The notes below the pieces were generated by a model, which was not told the DNA's origin, did no database searches, and saw only the letters and a program-made list of their open reading frames with translations. From NCBI GenBank assembly GCA_025928155.1, contig JAICKC010000015.1, positions 1-33,614 on the forward strand: a DNA stretch of 33,614 nt, given 5' to 3'. The position numbers were made by a program, and so were the translations under genes. Below are positions 15,182-23,431 of this stretch, piece after piece (the first letter of the stretch is position 1; each line of letters starts with the position of its first letter). The stretch is from Candidatus Saccharimonadota bacterium. Its GTDB lineage: Bacteria > Patescibacteriota > Saccharimonadia > Saccharimonadales > UBA4665.

Positions 15182-15838
15182 ATGCGCTTGCAGAAACGCC
15201 AACGCCAGATCTTCATCGTGGCGGCAGCACTTACTGCTCTTTCGGCTATTTTGTACTGTAGCTGGCCGCTCGGCTTTGTGTTTAACCCGAAAGCAATGCG
15301 GGAAGGACTGGCCAGCGAGCTGGGCGCCTTTGGGCAGCCGTATAACTGGGTGTTCATATGGGGTGATATTGTGAGCGGTGTGTTGCTAGTCGCCGCGGTG
15401 GTCTTACTAATACGAGTGTATAGAGTGACCGGTTGGGCGCGCCTGGCATTACTGTTTTTGGCGATATACGGTACATGCGGAGCGCTTGACGCGGCACTAC
15501 CGATGCATTGTCTACCATCGGAACAGGTCTGCGGCCCGGTTTTGCATGACCCGATGCTTATCCTGCACGGCGGGATTGACTTTATCGGCTCGACGGCGCT
15601 CATTGGTACGCTCATAGCTGCTGCAGTCTTCGTGCACAGACATAATCGCGGGTGGCGGTCATGGATTTATATCATCGGCGTTGGTGGTACACTTTTTGCC
15701 ATTGCCTCAGGCTATTTTTACATATGGGGCGGCCCGGGCTACTGGGCGCAGCGCTATTACATTACGCTGAGCTGCATTTGGGTTGCGAGTATTCCGTTTG
15801 TGCTTCGCCCCCGACGTGCTATACTGGTGAAGTCTTAA
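15182..15838 (+). CDS. DUF998-like integral membrane protein
   Basis: This 218-residue protein has about six membrane helices. Features of DUF998 are visible: a paired-helix layout, a conserved loop GTCGALDAALPMHC and a following LHGGIDFIGS helix carrying His and Asp. The family is of unknown function, with suggested transport or enzyme roles. The first gene on the chromosomal side of the tRNA, it has its own promoter. Two cysteines after ALPMHC could form a disulfide outside the cell. Confidence 0.7.
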   Translation: MRLQKRQRQIFIVAAALTALSAILYCSWPLGFVFNPKAMREGLASELGAFGQPYNWVFIWGDIVSGVLLVAAVVLLIRVYRVTGWARLALLFLAIYGTCGALDAALPMHCLPSEQVCGPVLHDPMLILHGGIDFIGSTALIGTLIAAAVFVHRHNRGWRSWIYIIGVGGTLFAIASGYFYIWGGPGYWAQRYYITLSCIWVASIPFVLRPRRAILVKS

Positions 15839-15847
15839 CAATTTAAA

Positions 15848-15950
15848 AATATACAGAGCGCAGCGAGAGATCTAGCTTGATGACCTGCCGGCAACCTGCC
15901 CTAACGGGTGTTGGTGCTCCATCTAGCCGCCAGTTCGGCGGAAAGATATT
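15848..15950 (+). ncRNA. SAM-I (S-box) riboswitch aptamer
   Basis: The order of elements matches SAM-I: a P1 arm AATAT (15848-15852), AGAG (15855-15858), P2 (GCAG with CTGC), the conserved TGA and CGGCAACC in P2/P3, then GGTGC with the following CC, a P4 hairpin GCCGCC-AGTTC-GGCGG, AAAGA, and the P1 partner ATATT (15946-15950). It precedes homocysteine S-methyltransferase and SAM synthetase, classic SAM-controlled genes. SAM-IV variants share parts of this core, so the subclass is less sure than the ligand. Confidence 0.88.
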
Positions 15951-15967
15951 GATACTCTTTCGCAGTG

Positions 15968-16001
15968 TCCTTTCCAGCCAACCGGCAGAAAGGATATTTT
16001 T
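15968..16001 (+). terminator. Riboswitch expression-platform terminator
   Basis: TCCTTTC (15968-15974) pairs with GAAAGGA (15988-15994) and is followed by TATTTTTATT. SAM binding should favour this hairpin and stop transcription. The 3' arm also contains AAAGGA, the only Shine-Dalgarno-like site for the next gene, so the hairpin would hide it as well. Confidence 0.8.
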
Positions 16002-17036
16002 ATTACTACTATCCAAAAGTCAGGCCTGCTGAAACGGCTGGCCGCCGGCCCAGTACTCTGTGCTGAGGGGTATGTATTTGAGCTTGAGCGTCGCGGCTAC
16101 CTGAGCGCCGGCGCATATGTTCCCGAGGTCGTGCTCGATTACCCGGATGTCGTGTCGCAGCTACATGAGGAGTTTTTGCGGGCGGGCAGTGATGTCGCGG
16201 TGGCGCTCACTTACTACGCGCACCGCGAGAAGCTACGCGTCGTGGGCAGGGAAAATGACCTAGAGAAAATTAACCGCCAAGCGGTGTGCCTCGCCAGGCG
16301 TGCGGCCGAGAAGTATGAGGCGCTGGTAGCAGGCAATATTTGCAACACCTGGGCGTACAAACCAGACGATCCGAAAGCTGCCAAAGAGGTGCGCCGGCAA
16401 TACGCTGAGCAGGTTGGTTGGGCAGCTGATGAGGGCGTGGATTTTATACTGGCCGAAACCATTGAGTACGTAGGGGAGGCGCTGATTGCACTAGAGGTCA
16501 TCAAAAGCTTTGACTTGCCGGCGGTGATAAACTTCGGCCCCATCTACGAAAAATCCAAAGATGGCTATAACTGGGTAGAGGCTTGCAAAATCTTGGCCGA
16601 CAATGGCGCGGACGTAGTGGGCTACAACTGCGCGCGTGGACCGGAAACGTTGCTACCGCTGGGCCGGAAGTTGCGCCGTGCCGTAGGCAGTACCATTGCT
16701 CTCGTACCTGTGCCATATCACACCGACCACGATGCACCATCCTTCCAGTTCCTGAAGCGTCGAGGTGCCGATAGCGCCTACACGCTGGGGCTGGATCAAC
16801 ATTATATCGACCGCATCGAAGCGGCGGAGTTTGCTGTAGAGGCGCAGAGGCTGGGCGTGGGATTCATCGGTCTGTGTTGCGGCGCCGGCCCGCACCACAT
16901 TCGCGCCATGGCCGAAGCGTTGGGACGTAAGCCAGTGGCCAGCCAATATTCGCCCGATATGTCACGGCACGGCTTGCTGGGCAGCGAGAAAGTTGTCAAA
17001 GCCCACGAGAAACAGTTTTTAGGACAATGGAAATAA
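16002..17036 (+). CDS. Homocysteine S-methyltransferase, apparent AUU start
   Basis: The enzyme transfers a methyl group to homocysteine to make methionine, feeding the SAM synthetase downstream. The zinc-binding cysteines are in YNCARG and in GLCCGAG near the C-terminus, as in the BHMT/MmuM family. Homology-like sequence (AGPVLCAEGYVFELERRGY) runs well upstream of the first GTG (16131), so a start there would remove a conserved strand. Upstream in frame there is no ATG, GTG or TTG; the best-placed codon is ATT 16002, 7 nt after AAAGGA (15989-15994). This start gives 344 residues. CTG 16026/16029 and ATC 16011 are alternatives, and a sequence error is possible. The gene is under the SAM riboswitch. 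Confidence 0.85.
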   Translation: MTTIQKSGLLKRLAAGPVLCAEGYVFELERRGYLSAGAYVPEVVLDYPDVVSQLHEEFLRAGSDVAVALTYYAHREKLRVVGRENDLEKINRQAVCLARRAAEKYEALVAGNICNTWAYKPDDPKAAKEVRRQYAEQVGWAADEGVDFILAETIEYVGEALIALEVIKSFDLPAVINFGPIYEKSKDGYNWVEACKILADNGADVVGYNCARGPETLLPLGRKLRRAVGSTIALVPVPYHTDHDAPSFQFLKRRGADSAYTLGLDQHYIDRIEAAEFAVEAQRLGVGFIGLCCGAGPHHIRAMAEALGRKPVASQYSPDMSRHGLLGSEKVVKAHEKQFLGQWK

Positions 17037-17048
17037 CTAAGGAGACAC

Positions 17049-18182
17049 ATGTCAAACGCACTCGACACCACCACCCTTTTTACCAGTGAATCAGTTTGCG
17101 CCGGACACCCGGACAAGATCTGCGACGCAATTAGCGATGCCATTTTGGACGCTGCCTTGGCGGCAGATCCGCATAGCCGCACCGGCATCGAATCGGTGGG
17201 CGGAGCCAATCAGCTTTGTCTGTTCGGTGAAATAAAAACCCGAGCCAAGCTCGACTACGAAAAAATTGCCAGGGATACAATAAAAGCACTTGGCTACGTC
17301 GTGCCGGCCTGGGGTTTCAGTTTTCAAGAATCGACATTCAGTAACGACATTCACGAACAGTCCCCCGAAATCGCCATGGGCGTGAGCGACGATAGCGGCG
17401 CTGGTGATCAGGGCATGATGTTCGGTTATGCCTGCAGCGACACGCCCGAACTTATGCCGCTGCCAATTGCGTTAGCACACGCGCTCGTTCGCCGTATTGA
17501 CGAAGCTCGTGAGAAGGGCGAACTAAAATGGCTGCGCCCTGACGGCAAAGCGCAGGCGACGGTGCGTTACGAGCAGGGCAGGCCAGTGGCGGTCGAAAAG
17601 CTGGTGGCAGCCGTGGCCCACGACGAAAAGGCGTCGGCCGAGCAGGTGCGTGCCGACGTCATTAAGCACGTCTTCACACCCGTACTTAAGAAATACAAGT
17701 TCGATTTACCAAAAGACAAGGACATCGTGGTAAACGGCACTGGACTCTGGCATATCCCTGGCCCAGAAAGCGACGCAGGCCTCACTGGTCGCAAGATCGT
17801 CGTCGATACCTATGGCGGCTATGCCCGCGTTGGTGGCGGTGCGTTTAGCGGCAAAGACCCGAGTAAGGTTGACCGCAGCGGCGCCTATGCAGCGCGCTAC
17901 ATTGCTAAAAACATCGTGGCGGCGGGTCTGGCCGAAAAGTGTGAGGTAGGCCTAGCGTATGTCATTGGCCACGCCAAACCGCTCATGCAGACAATTGAAA
18001 CGTTTGGGACGGCTACCGTTACCGAAAAGGCGCTGTATGATTTCAAAGACAAGCTCATCGACACGGACGTGCGGGGTATTGTGGAGACGCTTGACCTGCG
18101 TCGTCCCATTTACAGCCAGACCAGTGCCTACGGTCACTTCGGTAAATCTCACTTGCCGTGGGAGCAAGTCGTCAAGGCCTAG
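17049..18182 (+). CDS. metK: S-adenosylmethionine synthetase
   Basis: This 377-residue enzyme makes SAM from methionine and ATP. It starts FTSESVCAGHPDKICDAISDA, with the catalytic His and Asp of the N-terminal motif, then has the signature GAGDQGMMFGYA and the second signature GGGAFSGKDPSKVDRS. Its length is normal. TAAGGAGA sits just before ATG 17049, 12 nt after the methyltransferase stop, so the two are one operon controlled by the riboswitch. The N-terminal strand after the first motif (IESVGGANQLCLFGEI) departs from the commoner bacterial version. Confidence 0.97.
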   Translation: MSNALDTTTLFTSESVCAGHPDKICDAISDAILDAALAADPHSRTGIESVGGANQLCLFGEIKTRAKLDYEKIARDTIKALGYVVPAWGFSFQESTFSNDIHEQSPEIAMGVSDDSGAGDQGMMFGYACSDTPELMPLPIALAHALVRRIDEAREKGELKWLRPDGKAQATVRYEQGRPVAVEKLVAAVAHDEKASAEQVRADVIKHVFTPVLKKYKFDLPKDKDIVVNGTGLWHIPGPESDAGLTGRKIVVDTYGGYARVGGGAFSGKDPSKVDRSGAYAARYIAKNIVAAGLAEKCEVGLAYVIGHAKPLMQTIETFGTATVTEKALYDFKDKLIDTDVRGIVETLDLRRPIYSQTSAYGHFGKSHLPWEQVVKA

Positions 18183-18184
18183 GA

Positions 18185-18190
18185 TATAAT
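18185..18190 (+). promoter_or_regulatory. -10 box, leaderless start
   Basis: TATAAT ends 7 nt before GTG 18198. There is no Shine-Dalgarno, so transcription should start at or next to the start codon. Confidence 0.6.
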
Positions 18191-18197
18191 AGAAGTC

Positions 18198-18545
18198 GTG
18201 ATTGCGACTAAACGCGTTTACGACCCCGTCAGTCCAGCCGACGGCTACCGAATTTTGGTAGATCGTCTCTGGCCGCGCGGTGTTTCTAAATCGGAAGCAG
18301 CACTCGACGAATGGCTGAAGGATGTAGCGCCGAGCGATGAACTACGGAAGTGGTTCGGCCACAGGCCGGAACGTTTCGCCGAGTTTCGTGAGAAATACCG
18401 GGCGGAGCTCCAGCAAAACGTCGCGTTCGACCAGCTGAAGGCTATCTCCAAAGCGCACCCGACCATTACACTGCTATATGCCGCACGTGACCTGAAATAT
18501 AACCAGGCGGCCGTGTTGCACGAGCTGCTCACTAAAAGCGACTAG
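18198..18545 (+). CDS. DUF488-family protein
   Basis: This 115-residue protein has the DUF488 hallmarks: KRVYDPVSPADGYRILVDRLWPRG at the start and WFGHRPERFAEFREKY in the middle, ending with LLYAARDLKYNQA. The family is widespread and of unknown function. The gene lies 15 bp after metK but has its own -10 box. It is convergent with the ABC permease gene; the stop codons are one base apart with no terminator hairpin. Confidence 0.88.
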   Translation: MIATKRVYDPVSPADGYRILVDRLWPRGVSKSEAALDEWLKDVAPSDELRKWFGHRPERFAEFREKYRAELQQNVAFDQLKAISKAHPTITLLYAARDLKYNQAAVLHELLTKSD

Positions 18546-18546
18546 C

Positions 18547-20160
18547 CTACTCCGGCACAATATCACGCTGAGCAAAGGCCCAAATACCTGTTACTGAGAA
18601 TACGACAGCTAGGACTATAAACCACATGAAGGTCTCCCAGTCTGGCCATTGTGTCAGGTTAAAGTTGGTGTACAGAAATAACGTGCTGTGTTTGAGTATG
18701 GTATTAAGATTGACGGCCGAGGCCAGCACCGTAACTGCGAACGACCAGATGATAACCGCATACATGCCAATGACCGCTAAGCGGGGTAGAAACCCGTAGA
18801 GCAGCGTGCCCACGCCCAGCAGGAAGGCCACGCTGCCGACCAGACACATGCTGGTTGCAAGTACTTTGAGGAAGTCAAGCGTGGTGTGCTCAAGCGTGGC
18901 AACAGTTTGTATTACCAGGCCGCCCAGCAAGGAAATTAGGAGCACTACTCCCGCGCCGAGCAGCAGCCGCTGCATAAGCCAGGCCGTGCGTTTTTGCGGG
19001 GCGACCAGAATGTTGTCCAAATACTGCTTGGCCTCATCGCGCCGAATCGCGCCCACAATGCTCGTGCTCATAATTAGCAGGATCATCACCATAAACAGTA
19101 CGCCGGCACTCATAAATGCGACCTTCAGGTCATTCGCGCCGCCGCCAAGTTTACTGACGGCTTTCGAGAGGCTGCCCGCTGCCTTTAGGGCGTCCTCGGC
19201 GGTACTGGCAAGGCCCGCAATCAGGCCGATTACTAGCAGCACGCCAAGCCCCCAGCCGAGCAGTACCCAGAAGTTTTGGCGCAAACCTACCTGCCAGGCA
19301 TTTTTGAGCAGGAAAAATCGTGAACGTACCGTGGATGAAGCCTGTATGATACTCTCGCCATAGTCGCGTTCGGCAAACCAAACTCCTAGAGATCCCAGCA
19401 CAATGGCCAGAGCAGCCAGCAGTAGGATCCATATACGATCGGAGTTATACACGGGGCTAACTAGCTGTGCCCAACCAAAGGGTGTCCAGTTGAGTAGCCA
19501 GTGCAGGCTATGGCTGGTATTCGCCGTACCGCGCGCCAAAAATAGCACCACGAGTGGGACAATGCCATAGAGCATGGCCCGCCCACGCGTCAGCCCAAGC
19601 TGGCTAGTAAATAGGCCAAGGCCGCCAAACACCAGGCCGGGCAGAAATATGGCCAGATTGAGTAACCACATAGCGGTACCCGTAGTGGCTATACCGCCCG
19701 ACTTAACGGCCACCAGTGTCAGTAGGTAGCTGATAATCAATCCAACCCACCACGCTCCGGCAAACCCAGCTGCCAGCAAGCTGACTGTCCGCCGCGGAGT
19801 AATGGTCCCGGCGCGGATAACTTCGTAGCGGCCATCTTCTTCGGCACCGCGCAACAGTTTGGTCGTGGACATGAGCGCCCACACGGCCGTCACAACCCCC
19901 ATGAACGCCAGCACTCGGTAGACCATGTAGCCTTGCGTGCTGTATTGCAAAGCATGCGCGTCACCATAGATGAAACCGAGCCCGGGCGCGTTGGCTAAGC
20001 TTGTCGCCAGCTCTGCCTGCTTTGGAGCAGTGCCGTAGGTCTTTTGATACGCCACGCCTTGCACTAACAACTGTGTGCCGGATATAAGCCCGACGATAAT
20101 GGCCCCTTTCAGCGTTTGCCGGAAGCCGAACCGGAACAGCGCCCACTTAGAAGTGTTCAT
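18547..20160 (-). CDS. ABC-2-type exporter permease
   Basis: This 537-residue membrane protein has about twelve helices arranged as two similar halves of six, the layout of the tandem ABC-2 exporters. A cytosolic loop GAEEDGRYEVIRAG between early helices is typical of this group. It overlaps the ATPase gene by 14 bp and is translated with it. The substrate is not evident; related pairs export antibiotics or other amphiphiles. Confidence 0.85.
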   Translation of the reverse strand: MNTSKWALFRFGFRQTLKGAIIVGLISGTQLLVQGVAYQKTYGTAPKQAELATSLANAPGLGFIYGDAHALQYSTQGYMVYRVLAFMGVVTAVWALMSTTKLLRGAEEDGRYEVIRAGTITPRRTVSLLAAGFAGAWWVGLIISYLLTLVAVKSGGIATTGTAMWLLNLAIFLPGLVFGGLGLFTSQLGLTRGRAMLYGIVPLVVLFLARGTANTSHSLHWLLNWTPFGWAQLVSPVYNSDRIWILLLAALAIVLGSLGVWFAERDYGESIIQASSTVRSRFFLLKNAWQVGLRQNFWVLLGWGLGVLLVIGLIAGLASTAEDALKAAGSLSKAVSKLGGGANDLKVAFMSAGVLFMVMILLIMSTSIVGAIRRDEAKQYLDNILVAPQKRTAWLMQRLLLGAGVVLLISLLGGLVIQTVATLEHTTLDFLKVLATSMCLVGSVAFLLGVGTLLYGFLPRLAVIGMYAVIIWSFAVTVLASAVNLNTILKHSTLFLYTNFNLTQWPDWETFMWFIVLAVVFSVTGIWAFAQRDIVPE

Positions 20161-21064
20161 CGGGTGTGGCCTTTGCTTTGAACTTCGGTTTTTCGTATAA
20201 CGCTAGGAACAGCTCTTCGAGCGTTGGCTTGCGGCTTAAGAACGTGACGGGCTTGGCTTTAGCAACAATCGCCAGCAATTCGTCCAGGCCACTGGTGACA
20301 TGGCAGCGCAGGAAATGTCCCTGCGCCTCCACGTTTTCGACACCTTTGATGTGTTTGACGTTCGGCGGATCGCCGTGAAAGGTGGCTTCGACCGTCATGG
20401 CGCTGAGGTGTTGAAGCTGCTCCAATGTGCCTTGCTCCACCAACTTGCCGGCGTTCAAAATAGCTACGCGGTCGCAGAGCTCCTCGACCTCTTCAAGCAT
20501 ATGTGAACTTAAAAACACGGTCTGGCCGTTGGCTTTGGCGACGCGAACTTCATCGCGGAAGACTTTGGCCATCACCGGGTCAAGGCCGCTGGTTGGCTCA
20601 TCGAAAATCAGCAGGTCGGCGCGGGTAGCCAGCGCGGCGATGAGGGCTATTTTTTGTCGGTTCCCTTTGCTATAGGTACGAACTTTTTTATTGGGGTCAA
20701 AGGCAAATTTGGCGATAAGCTCGCGCTGGTAGGTCGTGTCGGTGCCGCCGTGTAGATTGGCCAAAAACTTCAATGTCTCAGCTCCGCTTAGCCCCGGCCA
20801 GTAGCTCGTTTCGCCCGGCACATAGGCGATATGTTTGTGCAGCTCAGCAGTGTTCCGCGTCACGTCACGGCCAAAAATAGTCGCGCTCCCGCTCGTCGGT
20901 TTAATAAGGCCGAGCAGCAGCCGGATGGTGGTAGTTTTGCCCGCGCCGTTCGGCCCTAAGTAACCTAGGATCTCGCCCTTTGTTAGCTCCAGGTCCAGGC
21001 TGTCGAGTACTGCAACACCCCCATATTTTTTTGTCAATCCTTGCGTATGCAGCATAGTGTCCAT
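20147..21064 (-). CDS. ABC transporter ATP-binding protein
   Basis: This 305-residue ATPase powers the adjacent permease. Walker A is GPNGAGKTT (residues 37-45), the signature is YSKGNRQKI instead of LSGGQ (normal for this exporter group), and Walker B is LLIFDEPTSGLDP. The C-terminal 80 residues are the extra domain of drug-export ATPases. The start ATG 21064 has AGAGGG nearby; ATG 21055 is an alternative. Confidence 0.93.
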   Translation of the reverse strand: MDTMLHTQGLTKKYGGVAVLDSLDLELTKGEILGYLGPNGAGKTTTIRLLLGLIKPTSGSATIFGRDVTRNTAELHKHIAYVPGETSYWPGLSGAETLKFLANLHGGTDTTYQRELIAKFAFDPNKKVRTYSKGNRQKIALIAALATRADLLIFDEPTSGLDPVMAKVFRDEVRVAKANGQTVFLSSHMLEEVEELCDRVAILNAGKLVEQGTLEQLQHLSAMTVEATFHGDPPNVKHIKGVENVEAQGHFLRCHVTSGLDELLAIVAKAKPVTFLSRKPTLEELFLALYEKPKFKAKATPDEHF

Positions 21065-21126
21065 GCCTAAAAACCCTCTTACGCTTCCATAATCTCAAAC
21101 CCAGCTTGAATGCACAAGCGGCTTGA

Positions 21127-22026
21127 CTATCTGGCCTGGGTTGCTAGTTCCGAAAAACGCTTACGGGCGTAATATGCTTCGCATTCTTCGAAGGCGAAAA
21201 CCGGCAAGTCGGTGTGGCCGTATTTTCGGAGCAGCGTTTTAACTTCGGTGATATGCGCTCGGGGAACTTCTAGGTGCGTGAAGGCGGCGATAGGTATAGG
21301 GCTGCCGACGCGAATCTCGTAGCGTGCGACATAGGCAGCAGTTTTCAGTACAGCGTAATTACCTTGTCTCAGGCCAATGAGGATGGGAAAATTACCCGGG
21401 ATATCTGACCCCTGGTCAAAGAACTTCCCAGTTGAGCTGGCACCTTTGGCGACTTTTACCGTCCAAAGCTTTTTACCTTGTTCCCGCCAGACATCTTCCT
21501 GTCGGCGGCGGGCTTTCGGATTCCAAAGCCCTAGTTCTTTGATGGCGTGAATATTGATAGCGATTATAAAATAATACGCCCAGAAGCGGGGAGTGCCGTA
21601 GCGCTCCGCAGGCTTGGCGCCCCGATAAGTGTGCATGTCAGCGTAGATGCGCGCATACATCCGTTGCCGGGCCAGAGATGTGCTGACCATCTCACCTTGT
21701 TTGGCGTCGAAGGTGTCTTTGAAAGGTCGCATGCCATTTTGCGCGAGCAGTAGTTCAAGCACATCTACGGTACCGCCGCGTGTATCGTGTTGCAGTCTGC
21801 CGGTACCATGCCAGTAGATGGTGTGGCTTGTGAGGGTTGTGTATCGCTTGAATTCTTTGGGCGAGAAATCTGGTAGGTCTGGCTGCGGAACGAAGTGTGC
21901 CAGCACAGCATCAATGATCGCAATGTCAAATGGTCGGTACTTCCGCTGTCTCCGCAATCGTTTGTCCAGGTATAGGCTTAAGAGGCCGCTGCCCCATTTT
22001 ATGATTTTCCATTTTCGCTCGGTCAT
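21127..22026 (-). CDS. Unknown protein with ADP-ribosyltransferase-like motifs
   Basis: This 299-residue protein is not a family I can name. Three spaced motifs recall the H-Y/S-E pattern of the ADP-ribosyltransferase fold: YWHGTG (His73), GEMVSTSLARQRMYARIYA (Ser115-Ser117) and a late FAFEECEAYYA. In that fold the HGT strand and the STS strand frame the NAD pocket and a late Glu is catalytic. The spacing is plausible but the match is by eye. It follows rarA by 21 bp on the same strand, so it is probably in the same transcript. Confidence 0.6.
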   Translation of the reverse strand: MTERKWKIIKWGSGLLSLYLDKRLRRQRKYRPFDIAIIDAVLAHFVPQPDLPDFSPKEFKRYTTLTSHTIYWHGTGRLQHDTRGGTVDVLELLLAQNGMRPFKDTFDAKQGEMVSTSLARQRMYARIYADMHTYRGAKPAERYGTPRFWAYYFIIAINIHAIKELGLWNPKARRRQEDVWREQGKKLWTVKVAKGASSTGKFFDQGSDIPGNFPILIGLRQGNYAVLKTAAYVARYEIRVGSPIPIAAFTHLEVPRAHITEVKTLLRKYGHTDLPVFAFEECEAYYARKRFSELATQAR

Positions 22027-22047
22027 GACGGTAATAACTATCAGGCG

Positions 22048-23232
22048 CTAATCCAGCAAATGCAACTCAGAGAGTTCAGGTGGCAGAAAACCGCCTTCGG
22101 CCTGAAAGTTGGCCTGCCAGTGGTAGTCACGGTTGTAGCCGAGATCTTTCATGAGTTTTGTCGGAGCATTACGGAGGGTGAGCGGGACGGGCAGGTCGGG
22201 GTACTGGCGAGCGGCGCTCAGCGCGCCCGACATGGCATCGGCCACGCTGCGGTCTTTTTTGGACTTTGCCAGTACTGCCGCACAGTGGAACAGGCTGTAC
22301 TGACACTCCGGCATGCCGATGCGCTCGACGGCCAGAAACGTGCTGACGGCCAAGTTGAGCGCAGCCGGTGCGGCGAGACCGATATCCTCGCTCGCAAAAA
22401 TTACCATCCGACGGGCCACAAACTTAGGATCTTCACCGGCTTGCAGCATGCGCGCCAGATAATACAATGCAGCGTTCGGGTCGCTGCCGCGCATGGACTT
22501 TATAAAGGCGCTGATGACGTTGTAGTGATTCTCGCCCTTTTTGTCGTAGCCGGGCAGTTTGGTCTGGGCGGCAGTTTCAACAACCTGCGGGGTGACGGGC
22601 CTGTCGCCGGCTAGTTGCACAGCCAGCTCCAGATTACCGAGCGCCACGCGGGCGTCGCCTGCGGAGAGTTGAGCGAGCAAATCTACGCTGGTTTTTGGCA
22701 ACTTCTTGGCTGTCAATTTAAGCTCTTTGGCGGCGCTCTTGATGATGGCGGTAATAGCGCTCGTATCAAGCGGCTCTAATACGAGCACCCGCGAGCGGCT
22801 GAGCAGCGGGTTGATAACCTCGAAGCTCGGATTTTCGGTGGTAGCTCCGATGAGCACGATCGTACCATCCTCAACATGCGGCAGAAACGCGTCCTGCTGC
22901 GCCTTGTTGAAACGGTGGATCTCGTCTACGAACAGCACGGTGCGCTGGCCAAGTCGCTGGTTCACCTGGGCGTCCTCAATCACCCGCGTCACATCGGCCT
23001 TGCCGGCAGTGACCGCACTCAGTTCAATAAATGCCGCGCCGGTCTCACGCGCGATAATCCGTGCCAGCGTCGTCTTACCGCTACCCGGCGGCCCCCACAA
23101 AATCAGGCTGGTCGGCTGCTTTTTCTCGACGATCTGATGGATGATCTTGCCGGCCGCGGTCAGCTGCTCCTGTCCGACTACCTGAGCTAACGTCTCGGGT
23201 CGCATCCGTTCGGCGAGGGGTCTCACATCCAT
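22048..23232 (-). CDS. rarA: Replication-associated recombination protein A (RarA/MgsA)
   Basis: This 394-residue AAA+ ATPase works at stalled forks. It begins PLAERMRPETLAQVVGQEQL, has Walker A GPPGSGKTT (47-55), Walker B and sensor region VLFVDEIHRFNKAQQDAF, and ATTENPSFEVINPLLSRSRV. The MgsA C-terminal half includes DPNAALYYLARML and ASEDIGLAAP. All are textbook RarA. The -10 box TATACT lies 7 nt before ATG 23232. Confidence 0.96.
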   Translation of the reverse strand: MDVRPLAERMRPETLAQVVGQEQLTAAGKIIHQIVEKKQPTSLILWGPPGSGKTTLARIIARETGAAFIELSAVTAGKADVTRVIEDAQVNQRLGQRTVLFVDEIHRFNKAQQDAFLPHVEDGTIVLIGATTENPSFEVINPLLSRSRVLVLEPLDTSAITAIIKSAAKELKLTAKKLPKTSVDLLAQLSAGDARVALGNLELAVQLAGDRPVTPQVVETAAQTKLPGYDKKGENHYNVISAFIKSMRGSDPNAALYYLARMLQAGEDPKFVARRMVIFASEDIGLAAPAALNLAVSTFLAVERIGMPECQYSLFHCAAVLAKSKKDRSVADAMSGALSAARQYPDLPVPLTLRNAPTKLMKDLGYNRDYHWQANFQAEGGFLPPELSELHLLD

Positions 23233-23239
23233 AGCTATA

Positions 23240-23245
23240 AGTATA
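23240..23245 (-). promoter_or_regulatory. -10 box of rarA, leaderless start
   Basis: On the minus strand TATACT ends 7 nt before ATG 23232, with no Shine-Dalgarno. Confidence 0.55.
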
Positions 23246-23332
23246 TACTACCTCAAGAAAGCGGCTTGTAAAATTAGGGAAATATAGCCTTATAATCCGT
23301 GCATGCTGCCAATATGTTACGTGATCAAGTTT

Positions 23333-23361
23333 TTGTTAGCTAGGGAATGTCATGTTAGAAT
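23333..23361 (+). promoter_or_regulatory. Promoter of the ROK kinase gene
   Basis: TTGTTA (23333-23338), a 17-bp spacer and TAGAAT (23356-23361) lie 70 nt before the start. A second candidate, TTGTAA-N19-TATAAT (23266-23296), lies farther upstream. Confidence 0.55.
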
Positions 23362-23431
23362 AACGCAATCTTGAAGCCACTTCGTTAGGGTTCCAAGTAC
23401 ATTTCGGTTCAGTCTAGTGGAAGGAGCGGAC

